DNA of 64,000 nucleotides from Lutispora saccharofermentans (GTDB lineage Bacteria > Bacillota > Clostridia > Lutisporales > Lutisporaceae). The notes below the pieces were generated by a model. It saw only the letters and a list, made by a program, of their open reading frames with translations, was not told the origin of the DNA and ran no database searches. Below, in pieces: positions 33,201-42,085 of this stretch (its first letter is position 1; each line of letters opens with the position of its first letter). The position numbers were made by a program, and so were the translations under genes. The stretch lies in contig NZ_JAJEKE010000014.1 of NCBI RefSeq assembly GCF_024363565.1, forward strand, positions 1 to 64,000, written 5' to 3'.

Positions 33201-33254
33201 ATTGATTTATTTATAAAATTTATAAATGATGCAAATATAGTTAATAAATCAATT
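33201..33254. promoter_or_regulatory. Nested palindromic operator in a divergent gap
   Basis: A perfect 9-1-9 palindrome (ATTTATAAA-A-TTTATAAAT, 33210-33228) lies inside a perfect 10-bp inverted repeat (AATTGATTTA at 33201-33210, TAAATCAATT at 33245-33254). It lies about 90 bp before the LysR start and 120 bp before the ABC operon start, a typical place for LysR binding. Confidence 0.55.
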
Positions 33255-33373
33255 GGTTATTTAAAGGGCAGCATGCTAAAATGATATTGGTATAGGGTGG
33301 TTGCTCTGCTGGCAATAAATGTATTGCATGCAGCTTATAAAAATAAGAGAAGAATGTGCATAGGATAAGTGAT

Positions 33374-34129
33374 ATGAATCAAAAACCAATTATTCACATG
33401 GAGAATATATGCAAAAAATTTAGCCATGTGCGAGCTTTGCACAAAGCTAATTTTTTTGCGTTTCCCGGAGAAGTCACTGCCATCGTAGGGGATAACGGCT
33501 CAGGGAAAAGCACGCTGATAAAACTTTTATGCGGCGCATTAAGGCCCGACAGCGGGCGTATCATAATTGACGGCAGGGAGTATTCCTATCTTTCGCCGCG
33601 CCAGGCCATCATGGAAGGAATAACTACAGTATATCAGGATTTGTCACTGGATAACCGGCGTGACTGTACAGGGAATATTTTTCTGGGAAGAGAGCTGACG
33701 AAATGTGGTTTTTGGCTGGACAGGCCTTCCATGATAAGGGAAACACAACGTCTATTGAACGAACTTAATATAAAGATTCAAGATGTTACAGTGCCGGTAG
33801 GATACCTTTCCGGCGGTCAGAGGCAGGGTATTGCCATAGCGCGTGCTTTATTAAAAAAATCACGCATAATCATCTTTGATGAGCCGACTGCTTCTATGGG
33901 CCCCGCAGAGACCGCCCGCATTATGGCTATCATACGTTCCTTGAAGGAGCAGGGTATAACGGTTATTATGATAAGCCACAATTTGTTTCAGATTTTTGAT
34001 GTGGCTGATCGCATCAGCATCATGAAATCCGGCCGATGCATCGGCTCAGTGCCGGCCAAGGACAGCAGCCCTCAAAAGATCAATGACATGATCCTTGCCA
34101 AGGGAGAAACGGGGTGTACAGATGAATAA
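33374..34129 (+). CDS. Ribose-type ABC importer, single-domain ATP-binding protein
   Basis: A 251-residue ATPase of the carbohydrate-uptake CUT2 group: Walker A GDNGSGKSTLIK, Q-loop VYQDLSLD, signature YLSGGQRQGIAIARAL, Walker B IIFDEPTASMGP and MISHN. Most CUT2 systems use a double-length ATPase of about 500 residues; this one has a single domain, as in FrcA-like systems, so it would act as a homodimer. I place the start at ATG 33374 (AGGATAAG upstream) rather than the GTG at 33356. The permease gene overlaps its end by eight bases. Confidence 0.9.
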   Translation: MNQKPIIHMENICKKFSHVRALHKANFFAFPGEVTAIVGDNGSGKSTLIKLLCGALRPDSGRIIIDGREYSYLSPRQAIMEGITTVYQDLSLDNRRDCTGNIFLGRELTKCGFWLDRPSMIRETQRLLNELNIKIQDVTVPVGYLSGGQRQGIAIARALLKKSRIIIFDEPTASMGPAETARIMAIIRSLKEQGITVIMISHNLFQIFDVADRISIMKSGRCIGSVPAKDSSPQKINDMILAKGETGCTDE

Positions 34130-35081
34130 AACGATCCGTCAATTCTTCGAACGTTATTCTACACAATTGCTTTTGGTTGCAATGTTGGCGGCACTTGCTT
34201 CATTTATGACCTGGCATTCGGATTTTTTCATGACGGCAAAGAATATCAAGAATATATTTGAGGCTATTGCTTTCAGGATGATATTGGCCATCGGCATGAA
34301 TCTGGTCATCGTATCGGGGGCCATAGACCTTTCTGCCGGATCTATGGTGTCCCTTTCCGGCATATTGATAGCGCTAGGCTTAAAATCCGGTTTGCCCGCT
34401 GCTGCTGCTATTTTTATCGGGATTTGCTCAGGTGCTTTGCTTGGTGCGGTAAATGGCATGATAATACATTTCAGCAAAATAAATTCGTTTATTATAACCT
34501 TAGCTGCATCATCGATTTATAGGGGCCTGGCATTGATTCTGACCAGAGGCAGCACCATCAGCCAGTTTCCCTCAGCCTTCCTGTTTTGGGGGAGGAGTGA
34601 TGTAGATAAACTGAATCCGCCTCTGGTTATTGCTATGGTTCTTTTCGTCATAGCTTTCCCAATAATGCACAGGACTAAATGGGGACAATACGTTCAAGCC
34701 CTGGGAGGCAATGAAGAAGCACTGCGCCGCAGCGGAGTATACTGCGGTATTTACAAGATATCATCTTTTATCGTGCTTGGAATTTGTGCTGCTTTGACCG
34801 GGGTGATAACAACTGCGAGGCTCAACAGTGCAGAAGCCAATGCAGGCATAGGCATGGAGCTTGATGCCATCACCGCAGTGGTCATGGGCGGGACATTGAT
34901 GTCCGGCGGTAAGATGAGCTTATGCGGAACCGGTATTGCGGTTTTGCTTCTGGGGGTCATACGCAACGGCCTGACGATCATGAGCATATCCTCTTTTTAC
35001 CAGCAATTTGCAATAGGTTTGATTTTGCTTGTTTCGGTATTGTTTTCAGAGATCAAGGAAAAGCATAAGCTGCTGTCTTAG
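34122..35081 (+). CDS. Ribose-type ABC importer permease
   Basis: BPD_transp_2 (RbsC-like) permease of 319 residues with eight to ten helices. Family blocks: GMNLVIVSGAIDLSAGSMVS near residue 55 and GGNEEALRRSGVY near residue 200, and GTLMSGGKMSLCGT. ATG 34122 overlaps the ATPase gene end and has a GGGG site upstream; the ATG at 34095 would overlap much more. It forms the channel for the binding protein encoded next. Confidence 0.91.
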   Translation: MNKTIRQFFERYSTQLLLVAMLAALASFMTWHSDFFMTAKNIKNIFEAIAFRMILAIGMNLVIVSGAIDLSAGSMVSLSGILIALGLKSGLPAAAAIFIGICSGALLGAVNGMIIHFSKINSFIITLAASSIYRGLALILTRGSTISQFPSAFLFWGRSDVDKLNPPLVIAMVLFVIAFPIMHRTKWGQYVQALGGNEEALRRSGVYCGIYKISSFIVLGICAALTGVITTARLNSAEANAGIGMELDAITAVVMGGTLMSGGKMSLCGTGIAVLLLGVIRNGLTIMSISSFYQQFAIGLILLVSVLFSEIKEKHKLLS

Positions 35082-35150
35082 TCCGATCATACAAACATAG
35101 ATCATCGCTAATATATAAAATACATAAAATCAATAAAGGAGAGAACAAAA

Positions 35151-36242
35151 ATGAAAAGAATTCTAGTACTATTGCTTACACTGATCATGTGTTTTTCAAT
35201 GCTTGCGGGCTGTTCAGCTCCGGCACAGGATGCAGGAGCAGTCGCTCCGGAACAGGATTCTCAAGCCAAAGCTCCTGAAATACAGCAGGCAGCCCCTGCC
35301 GAGGAAATGCTGAAGGAAATAGAAAAGTCCTTAATGACTCAACTGCAGCCCTTGCCTGAAGCAGGGAAGAATGAGAAGATCGGAGTGCTGATCATATCTT
35401 TGACGAACTCCTTCTGGGCTAATATGAAAACATGCTATGAGCAGGCTGGAAAAGACCTGGGCATTACTGTGGAAGTGCTGACGGGAACCACCGAAGGCGA
35501 TACCACTTCTCAGCTGGAGACGCTGATGACCATGGCCTCAAAAGATTACGATGCCATTATAGTTTCTCCCATAGACGGCACCAACTTGATCCCGGGTATA
35601 ATCCAATGCAATCAGAATAATGTAAAAGTCATCAATCTTGGCCCCGGCGTTGATACAAAAGCTTTGGAAGCCGCAGGCGGACATCTTGACGGCAAGATCA
35701 CCGTTATGTTCCAGGATCAGGGCCGCCTTTGCGCAGAAGATATGGTAAGCCGTCTCAGCGGCGGCGGAAAGGTTGCGATCCTGCAGGGACTAGCAGGCGC
35801 TGCACAAAGCGAAGGCAGGACCACAGGAGCCAAAGCTGTATTTGACGCTTCCAAAGGGATAGATTTAGTTGCCGTACAGCCCTGTGACTGGGATGCCACG
35901 ATTGCATATGATGCGACTAAAGCCCTTATCCAGGCTAACCCTGATCTTAAAGGCATCTTTGCCTGCAATGATGTCATGGCATTGGCCGCTGTGGAGGCGT
36001 TAAAATCAGAAGGCAAAACGGATGTTCTTGTTTATGGAGTAGACTTTACTGCTGATGCCAAAGCCTCTATAGAATCCGGAGGAATGATGGGCAGCATGAC
36101 ATATTCCAGCGCTATCTATACTAAGGCTGCAATGCTGTATGCCTTGAAGCTCGTTCAGGGACAGACGGTGGAAGGCCCTGTATATTCCCCGATCACTTTG
36201 GTTACTCAGGATAACGTAAAGGATTTCGATGGCTGGAAATAA
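35151..36242 (+). CDS. Ribose-type ABC importer substrate-binding lipoprotein
   Basis: Periplasmic-binding-protein type 1 fold, 363 residues: lipobox MLAGC (Cys21), Ala/Gln-rich linker to about residue 55, then IGVLIISLTNSFWANMKTCY, the core strand DAIIVSPIDGTNL and the hinge segment IFACNDVMALAAVEAL. This family binds ribose, other sugars, nucleosides or AI-2. GGAGAG precedes the ATG. Overlap with the PsuG-like gene suggests that the ligand is a nucleoside-like compound. Confidence 0.92.
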   Translation: MKRILVLLLTLIMCFSMLAGCSAPAQDAGAVAPEQDSQAKAPEIQQAAPAEEMLKEIEKSLMTQLQPLPEAGKNEKIGVLIISLTNSFWANMKTCYEQAGKDLGITVEVLTGTTEGDTTSQLETLMTMASKDYDAIIVSPIDGTNLIPGIIQCNQNNVKVINLGPGVDTKALEAAGGHLDGKITVMFQDQGRLCAEDMVSRLSGGGKVAILQGLAGAAQSEGRTTGAKAVFDASKGIDLVAVQPCDWDATIAYDATKALIQANPDLKGIFACNDVMALAAVEALKSEGKTDVLVYGVDFTADAKASIESGGMMGSMTYSSAIYTKAAMLYALKLVQGQTVEGPVYSPITLVTQDNVKDFDGWK

Positions 36243-37008
36243 GCCCGGTTTCCTGATTGAAACCGCTCTTCTCACTCATGGGCTGTATTCGGTTGACGAT
36301 CAGCTTCTTGTGGATATATGGCCAAAGGATATTGGTTTGCTCGCCTGGGTGGAGAAGGGTGAGATCAAGACAGGAAACATAAAAGATTATATACCTTTTC
36401 GAAAGCAAAGTTCCAGATTGATGCGCATTGATTGCTTCAATCTGGATAAAGCGCTTTCGGAAGGCCTTTCGGGTGCATTGACCGCATCAGGGACTATGGC
36501 TGTTTGTGCCAAAATGGGGATACCCCTGGCGGTTACAGGAGGAATGGGCGGAATAGGAGACATCAAAGGTGAGCAGCTTTGTCCGGATCTGCCGGCTCTG
36601 AGAGATTTGCCTGTGGCTCTTATTTCCACCTCTCCAAAGGATATGCTGGATATTCCTGCAACCATCGGCTGGCTTATGGATAGCGGTGTGAGTGTTTACG
36701 GACGTTATAGCCCTTCTTGTACCGGCTTCATGTTCAAACATGATCTTGTCAAGATCACCGGAGTTTATAACGGGGAGCTTCCACTGAAAAAAATGCTTCT
36801 GCTTTATGAGATCCCTGCCGAAAAACGCCTGACGGATATGAGCATTTTACGCCGGGCAATAGCCGCAGGAAAGGAAGCGGAAGCAAAAGGGCAGTACTAT
36901 CATCCGGCAGCGAATCGTATGATAGATGTACTTACTGAGGGAAAATCATCTTTGCTCCAATTGGATTCGATTATCTTGAATGCCAAATGGGCTAAAATGC
37001 TTGTCTAG
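36229..37008 (+). CDS. Divergent pseudouridine-5'-phosphate glycosidase (PsuG)-like protein
   Basis: A 259-residue protein of the PsuG/IndA fold, whose best-known member splits the C-C glycosidic bond of pseudouridine phosphate. Matching blocks: IETALLTHG (E11 aligns with the catalytic glutamate), GLSGALTASGTMAVCAKMGI, VTGGMGGIG and STSPKDMLDI (K137 aligns with the Schiff-base lysine). Differences: it is about 40 residues shorter, and the DISADL metal motif reads QLCPDL, so the substrate or metal use may differ. The ATG overlaps the binding-protein gene by 14 bases with AAAGGA upstream. No PsuK-type kinase is present. Confidence 0.75.
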   Translation: MAGNKPGFLIETALLTHGLYSVDDQLLVDIWPKDIGLLAWVEKGEIKTGNIKDYIPFRKQSSRLMRIDCFNLDKALSEGLSGALTASGTMAVCAKMGIPLAVTGGMGGIGDIKGEQLCPDLPALRDLPVALISTSPKDMLDIPATIGWLMDSGVSVYGRYSPSCTGFMFKHDLVKITGVYNGELPLKKMLLLYEIPAEKRLTDMSILRRAIAAGKEAEAKGQYYHPAANRMIDVLTEGKSSLLQLDSIILNAKWAKMLV

Positions 37009-37037
37009 GCTTCGTACAAACAGATTGAACGAGACTT

Positions 37038-37069
37038 CATTCAGAGGGGGATTCAACCCCCACTGAATG
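37038..37069 (+). terminator. Terminator-like hairpin after the ABC/PsuG-like operon
   Basis: CATTCAG-A-GGGGG-ATTCAA-CCCCC-A-CTGAATG forms a strong stem at 37038-37069, 30 bp past the stop. No clean T-run follows, so termination is likely but not certain. Confidence 0.6.
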
Positions 37070-37080
37070 TTAGTTCAGTG

Positions 37081-37144
37081 ATAAATATAAACAGGGCAAT
37101 ATCATCCTTTAAGATAATTATTGAAAGGTGGTATTGCCCTATTG
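37081..37144. repeat. Dispersed inverted-repeat element, copy A
   Basis: AGGGCAATA and GGTATTGCCCT arms enclose about 35 bases containing CCTTTAA. A second copy with the same outer bases and similar interior is at 56351-56430. It may be a short mobile palindrome or a reused terminator; the arms are the most conserved part. Confidence 0.6.
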
Positions 37145-37163
37145 AATCCTCGCAGATTGGCTA

Positions 37164-37218
37164 TTGACATTTTGGTCTAATGGTATTAAACTATTGATAT
37201 GGTTTAACGATATTAGAC
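37164..37218 (+). promoter_or_regulatory. Promoter and symmetric operator of the BlaI-type gene
   Basis: TTGACA at 37164-37169 and a weaker TAAACT 17 bases on form a promoter. Over it lies an inverted repeat: GTCTAATGGTATTAAAC (37175-37191) and GTTTAACGATATTAGAC (37202-37218), matching at 13 of 17 positions. This is the natural autoregulatory operator of the repressor encoded immediately downstream. Confidence 0.65.
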
Positions 37219-37232
37219 TTGGGGGCAATAAC

Positions 37233-37598
37233 ATGGAAGACTATAAGTTAGGCGTCATGGAGACAAAGTTCGCCGAGCTGATATGGGATAATGAGCCCAT
37301 ATCCTCAGGCGACTTAGTAAAGCTCTGCGAAAAGGAGCTGACCTGGAAAAAATCAACGACATACACAATGCTGCGCCGGCTGTGCCAGCGCGGTATATTT
37401 CAAAATAAGGACGGTATTGTTTCTTCTTTGATGAGCAAGCAGGAGTTTGCCGCCCTGCAGAGCGAAAAGTTCGTTGAGGAGACCTTCGACGGATCGCTCC
37501 CGCAGTTTCTAGCGGCGTTTACGCTGCGAAAGAAGCTGTCCGAAAACGAGATCAGTGAGCTGCAGCGGCTTATTGATGGAAAGAGGGGTGAATCCTGA
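37233..37598 (+). CDS. BlaI/MecI-family transcriptional repressor
   Basis: A 121-residue winged-helix repressor: GVMETKFAELIWDNEPISSG, then KSTTYTMLRRLCQRGIFQNK as the recognition region, and a C-terminal helical dimerisation/cleavage part. The ATG at 37233 (GGGGGC upstream) gives the usual BlaI length; earlier in-frame starts lie in the operator. Its stop overlaps the BlaR1-type gene start (TGATG). It represses its own operon until cut or released through the sensor protease. Confidence 0.92.
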   Translation: MEDYKLGVMETKFAELIWDNEPISSGDLVKLCEKELTWKKSTTYTMLRRLCQRGIFQNKDGIVSSLMSKQEFAALQSEKFVEETFDGSLPQFLAAFTLRKKLSENEISELQRLIDGKRGES

Positions 37599-39409
37599 TG
37601 TGGACATATACGCTTTTGCCTCAAATCCTTAATATGAGCCTGACGGCGGGAATCGTTATCGTTCTCGTGCTGCTTGCCCGTTTGATGCTGAGACGAGTGC
37701 CGAAGATATTTTCGTACGCTCTCTGGGCCGTCGTATTATTCCGTCTTGTATGTCCTGTGTCGTTTTCATCGGAGTTCTCGCTGATTGGCCTGTTCAATAC
37801 ACCTGCGCCGGCGGCAGGCAACGGCGCGTACAGCAGCATTAGCTACATACCCACAGATATTGTTCACACAGAGTCCCCGCAGGTTGATTTGCCGCTTCCG
37901 GGAGTGAGCAAAGTCATCAACGACAGCTTACCGCAGGGGCGGGAGCAAACTGTTGCAGACCCCCTTGAATTTCTGATGTCAGCAGCTACTATGCTCTGGC
38001 TGCTCGGTATAGCGGCGATGCTGATATACAGCGTGGTATCCTTGATACGGCTACGCCGGAAGCTTGTCGGCGCAGTCTGCATGAGGGACAATATCTGCCT
38101 TGCCGACCATATCTCCACGCCCTTTGTCATAGGCGTGTTACGTCCGAAAATATACCTGCCGTCAACGCTGTCGGAGCAGGAACAGAGCTATATCATCCTG
38201 CACGAGCAGACGCATATCCGGCGGCTCGACCATATCGTGAAAATGATTGCCTTCCTTGCGCTGGCGGTGCATTGGTTCAATCCGCTTGTGTGGGTGGCGT
38301 TTGTGTGCTGCGTAAAAGACATGGAGATGTCCTGTGACGAGCGCGTCTTGAAGCAGATGGGCGGCGAGATTAAGGGAGCGTATTCAACATCCCTGCTCTC
38401 CCTCGCAACGGGACGGCGGCTTATCAACGGCAGCCCGCTGGCATTCGGCGAAGGAAATATCAAGGGACGGATAAAGAACGTTATGAACTTCAAAAAGCCT
38501 GACGCTTGGGTCACCGCCGTTTCCATTGTACTTGTCGCGGCCTTGAGTGTTGGATTTGCGGCTAATAAAACAAATGGAAAAGTGCTTACTGCCCAGGCCG
38601 CACTCGATGCTTTTTCAGCGGAATATAAGGGAAGCAAGGTTTCTTTTGTAATACCTGAAAACTATGACAAGCCCGAAAACTGGAACATTCTAATCGCAAG
38701 CCGCCATATTCATGAGGACGGATTTTCTCAGAGCGCACATCACCTTGAAGAGATTAATGACGCGAAGAATTGGGAGCCCGGCAAAAGGTATACGTTAGAT
38801 ATAACAGAAGATTTTACAGAACTCAATATCACCGTGAGCCTGCCTGACGAAAACGGGAAAACGCTCATACGGGACTTCCATTTTGACTTTTCGCAGGACT
38901 CTTCGGCAGACGAGTATTTTAAGGCTCTTGAAGCTGCGCAGCAATCTGTTAAAACAGAGAATATTATAGCTGATAATTTGGGTGACAACGAAAAGACAGC
39001 ACAGGCTTGGATGGACGCATGGTTTGCCATGTTCAAGGTACTACCGGAGAATAATATGGCTCGTATCACAGACGGAGTCATTGATAGTCTGGAAATCAAA
39101 AAGGTATCAAAAGAAGGATTGCCTAAAGCATTCGTTTTTTCTGTGGAATTTTCAGTAAGGCCAACCTATCCAATCGCACGCAACGCATTCTGGATGGCCG
39201 GAAACACGGGTAATAGTCCCGGCAGGGACGAAACATGGGGTCAAATGTACCGCGAGGTGGAACTTCGCCTTGAGGACGACGGCCGGTATCATTTCGTTGA
39301 AATGGGCACTGGCGGTGTCGGCAGCAGCGGCGAATATAATTCTATTGCATACCTTACGACGGAGGATGACGGGATGACATGGCAATGGAAAGAGAATACT
39401 TTAAATTAA
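37598..39409 (+). CDS. BlaR1/MecR1-type M56 sensor metalloprotease with unusual C-terminus
   Basis: Membrane sensor of 603 residues. The N-terminal 320 residues are an M56 antirepressor: four or more helices and the zinc-protease motif HEQTH at residues 202-206 (ILHEQTHIRRLDHIVK). The extracellular C-terminal part (about 330-603) is not a penicillin-binding-like transpeptidase domain: no SxxK/KTG motifs are seen, only a beta-rich region with AAQQSVKTEN linker. So the signal is probably not a beta-lactam. It is cotranscribed with the repressor. Both genes are visibly GC-richer than the accessory genes downstream. Confidence 0.85.
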   Translation: MWTYTLLPQILNMSLTAGIVIVLVLLARLMLRRVPKIFSYALWAVVLFRLVCPVSFSSEFSLIGLFNTPAPAAGNGAYSSISYIPTDIVHTESPQVDLPLPGVSKVINDSLPQGREQTVADPLEFLMSAATMLWLLGIAAMLIYSVVSLIRLRRKLVGAVCMRDNICLADHISTPFVIGVLRPKIYLPSTLSEQEQSYIILHEQTHIRRLDHIVKMIAFLALAVHWFNPLVWVAFVCCVKDMEMSCDERVLKQMGGEIKGAYSTSLLSLATGRRLINGSPLAFGEGNIKGRIKNVMNFKKPDAWVTAVSIVLVAALSVGFAANKTNGKVLTAQAALDAFSAEYKGSKVSFVIPENYDKPENWNILIASRHIHEDGFSQSAHHLEEINDAKNWEPGKRYTLDITEDFTELNITVSLPDENGKTLIRDFHFDFSQDSSADEYFKALEAAQQSVKTENIIADNLGDNEKTAQAWMDAWFAMFKVLPENNMARITDGVIDSLEIKKVSKEGLPKAFVFSVEFSVRPTYPIARNAFWMAGNTGNSPGRDETWGQMYREVELRLEDDGRYHFVEMGTGGVGSSGEYNSIAYLTTEDDGMTWQWKENTLN

Positions 39410-39495
39410 AGCAAAAACTGCCTTCATAATCTGGGAGATATTTAACAATATTTCTATGGCTTTTTTATTATCCATTATTGAGGAGGTATATTCTA

Positions 39496-40203
39496 ATGAA
39501 AAAATTTGTTATTGAAAATGACTTTTGGAGCCTGTTTCCCAATGCAAGGATTGGTGTGGTTGTCTGCCACGGCATAGATAACTCTGTAAAAGCTGAAGAC
39601 AAATATAAAGACATGATTTATAACTCAGAAAAGGAAGCCTTAAAATATTTAAATAATGCAGAATTCAGCAGCAACGAAGTTATAAAAGTATGGAGAGAGG
39701 CATTTCAAAAATTTAAAACAAAGAAAGGTGCAAGGTCATCTATTGAAGCGTTGCTGAAGCGAGTGCATAACGGAAACCATTTGGGAACTATTAATCCTCT
39801 GGTTGACATTTACAACTCTATTTCATTAAGATACGGATTGCCCTGCGGCGGCGAGGATATCGATACATTTGCCGGGGACATAAGACTGACTAGGGCAGCT
39901 GGAAATGAAAATTTTGTTACATTGGGAACGGATGAAAATGCACCCCCATATGAAGGTGAAATAGTATATAAAGATAATGAAGGAGCAATATGCAGGTGCT
40001 GGAACTGGCGGGAATCGGTAAGAACAATGCTCACTGAAAATACAAAGAATGCTTTTTTGTGCGTTGAGTTAATTGATGAAAGCAGAATAAACGAATTTGA
40101 GAATGCTCTAAAAGATTTAGCAGAAACAGTACAGGAGGATTTAGGCGGAACATGTACTATTTCAATTCTTGATATTAGCAATAAAGAAGTATCGATAAAG
40201 TGA
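39496..40203 (+). CDS. B3/B4 tRNA-binding-domain protein
   Basis: A 235-residue stand-alone B3/B4 domain like that in the PheRS beta chain, which edits or binds tRNA. Conserved elements are SIEALLKRVHNGNHLGTINP (about 80-99), LVDIYNSISLRYGLPCGGED and the late GEIVYKD strand. ATG 39496 follows TTGAGGAGG. Free-standing copies are common in clostridia and may deacylate mischarged tRNA. It is the first of a long series of single genes. Confidence 0.85.
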   Translation: MKKFVIENDFWSLFPNARIGVVVCHGIDNSVKAEDKYKDMIYNSEKEALKYLNNAEFSSNEVIKVWREAFQKFKTKKGARSSIEALLKRVHNGNHLGTINPLVDIYNSISLRYGLPCGGEDIDTFAGDIRLTRAAGNENFVTLGTDENAPPYEGEIVYKDNEGAICRCWNWRESVRTMLTENTKNAFLCVELIDESRINEFENALKDLAETVQEDLGGTCTISILDISNKEVSIK

Positions 40204-40235
40204 TTTGAGGAAACTTCAAATTCATTGCTAAATAT

Positions 40236-40721
40236 TCAGTAATGCCAATGAAGGTATGGAAACTCATAGCTTTTAATATGTTCAAATTTTTCAACTATGC
40301 ATTTGTCTGACAAACTGATGGTAATACGGTCAACTCCGACAGAGATATGAGGGCCGTAATACGGTGAAACTTTTATGGTCAGCCTGAATAGAAAAGTGCG
40401 ATAACCGCTAGGTCTTTCAACGCTTAAGATTTTCACATCATATGGAGCAACTTGAAATGGCTGACCATAGTAATTTTCTACTGCATCTTCAATGCAAGGA
40501 AGAATAAGTGTAACAAAGATATCCTGATATATCTCTTCTATAGAGCCTTCTGGCGGGATACCCGGCTCAAAATATATTTTGGTGTCAAGCAACTTTTTTG
40601 AATTGGTGGGAATAGAATACTTAAGGAATAAATCAAAATTGATTGCAATTATAGAAATAAACAGCAATAAAAAACAAATTAACAACACCATTTTTCTGTT
40701 GACAACCAATACTTTCTTCAA
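40236..40721 (-). CDS. DUF3888-like membrane-anchored protein
   Basis: A 161-residue protein with one N-terminal signal anchor (10-30) and an outer domain with DIFVTLILPCIEDAVENYYG and QPFQVAPYDVKILSVERP, which I recognise as DUF3888-like. Function unknown. GGAGG precedes the ATG on the minus strand. It is convergent with the B3/B4 gene. Confidence 0.65.
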   Translation of the reverse strand: MKKVLVVNRKMVLLICFLLLFISIIAINFDLFLKYSIPTNSKKLLDTKIYFEPGIPPEGSIEEIYQDIFVTLILPCIEDAVENYYGQPFQVAPYDVKILSVERPSGYRTFLFRLTIKVSPYYGPHISVGVDRITISLSDKCIVEKFEHIKSYEFPYLHWHY

Positions 40722-41006
40722 TGATTATACCTCCTGATACCATAAATGCAAATATTTGATATAATAATCATTATGAGATGACTGGGAGATTAATGAAAAT
40801 CATTTATATTTTCCTATGAACTTAGCTTGCAGGTTTGACGAAGGATGAATTCAATTTGTGATATACTATGGTTATAAAGATGGGGCAGACTATTTAAATA
40901 TACTGCTTCAGGGAGTATAAATATTGTTGTGTTCTCTCTTTTATTAATGCTTATATTAATCACAAGAAAATTATCAAGGGTAACAAAGATTAGGATGTGA
41001 GTTAGT

Positions 41007-41627
41007 TTGATTAGAGACATTATATGGGATTTTGATGGAACCTTGTTCGATACCTATCCTGGAACAGTTAATTCATTTAGGAAAGCACTTGGTGATAATG
41101 GCATAGATGAAACAAACGAAAATATATTAGACTATATGAAGGTTTCTGAAAGTTATGCCATAACACACTTCAAAGAATTATATGGATTAGATAATGATTT
41201 CATCGATAAATATACTGCTTATAAAAAAAGCATAAAACCAGAAACGGTTATACCATTTCCATTTGCAGAGGAAGTTTGCAGGCAATTTGTTGCTTTAGGC
41301 GGCAGAAACTATATTATTACCCATAGAGGAGATTCAACATTAAGATTTCTTCAGCATTACGGAATGATGTGTTATTTTACGGAAGTAATCACAAAAAATT
41401 ATGGATTTAAGCGCAAACCGGATCCAGAAGCATTTATATACCTAATTGAAAAGTACCAGATAAGTAAAGGAACAGCATTAGTAATTGGAGATAGAGAATG
41501 TGAGATTTTAGGAGGAAAAGCAGTAGGAATTAGGACATGCTTATATAATACAAACAATGTATCGGTTAATGTAACTCCTGATTTTTATATAGACTCTTTA
41601 AAAAAGCTGGTTGATATAATCAATTAA
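41007..41627 (+). CDS. HAD-superfamily hydrolase (subfamily IA)
   Basis: A 206-residue phosphatase-like protein with the four HAD motifs: DFDGTLFDT (residues 9-17, nucleophile D9), the T/S of ITHRG, K of FKRKPDPEAF and the acidic GDRECEILGG. The cap is the helical type after motif I. It resembles phosphoglycolate/beta-phosphoglucomutase-type enzymes; substrate unknown. TTG start with AGGATGTGAG upstream. Confidence 0.88.
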   Translation: MIRDIIWDFDGTLFDTYPGTVNSFRKALGDNGIDETNENILDYMKVSESYAITHFKELYGLDNDFIDKYTAYKKSIKPETVIPFPFAEEVCRQFVALGGRNYIITHRGDSTLRFLQHYGMMCYFTEVITKNYGFKRKPDPEAFIYLIEKYQISKGTALVIGDRECEILGGKAVGIRTCLYNTNNVSVNVTPDFYIDSLKKLVDIIN

Positions 41628-41640
41628 TCTGATATGTATT

Positions 41641-41667
41641 CTTCTTATATTCTGCCGCAGAATTAGA
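41641..41667. repeat. CTTCTTATATTCTGCCRCAG motif, occurrence 1
   Basis: A short motif (CTTATATTCTGCC-R-CA...TAG) found also at about 46886-46912 and 51168-51195, each time 50-170 bp before a single accessory gene. It may mark boundaries of inserted segments. Confidence 0.45.
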
Positions 41668-41709
41668 AAATTGTGAACTACTGATTATTTATATTTTTAG
41701 GGTGATATT

Positions 41710-42042
41710 TTGAAAGAACGTAAAACATCAATAATTATATTGTTTATTCTTTTTGCACTGCCTGCTCCATTTTCTTTAATATCTTGGATTGGAACTTTAA
41801 TATCTGTTGCGAATATAGGTATGACTAATTGGTCGGAGTTTAGTCAGTGTATACAAGGATTAGCAGCCTTAATTACTATGTTGCTTGCAGGTACATATTT
41901 GGTTACATATATTATTTCGTTAGGTGCAACATTGAAGAATAATAAAATTTCGTTAATCAGTTTTCTACCCATGTTACATATTATTTTGTTTAGTATATTC
42001 TTTGTTGTTTGGATGTGGCTTAATGCAATTTATAAAGCTTAG
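41710..42042 (+). CDS. Small multi-pass membrane protein, unknown
   Basis: A 110-residue protein with three membrane segments (about 8-35, 48-70, 82-106) and almost no loops. No family recognised. TTG start preceded by AGGGTG. The 40 bases before it resemble those before the membrane protein gene at 51344 (GTGAA..ACTGAT.ATTTATATT), so the two upstream regions may share an origin, though the proteins differ. Confidence 0.6.
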   Translation: MKERKTSIIILFILFALPAPFSLISWIGTLISVANIGMTNWSEFSQCIQGLAALITMLLAGTYLVTYIISLGATLKNNKISLISFLPMLHIILFSIFFVVWMWLNAIYKA

Positions 42043-42085
42043 AGTGGGCAGGAAGAAAAAAGATTAAGTAATGGAGGAAGGCTCT

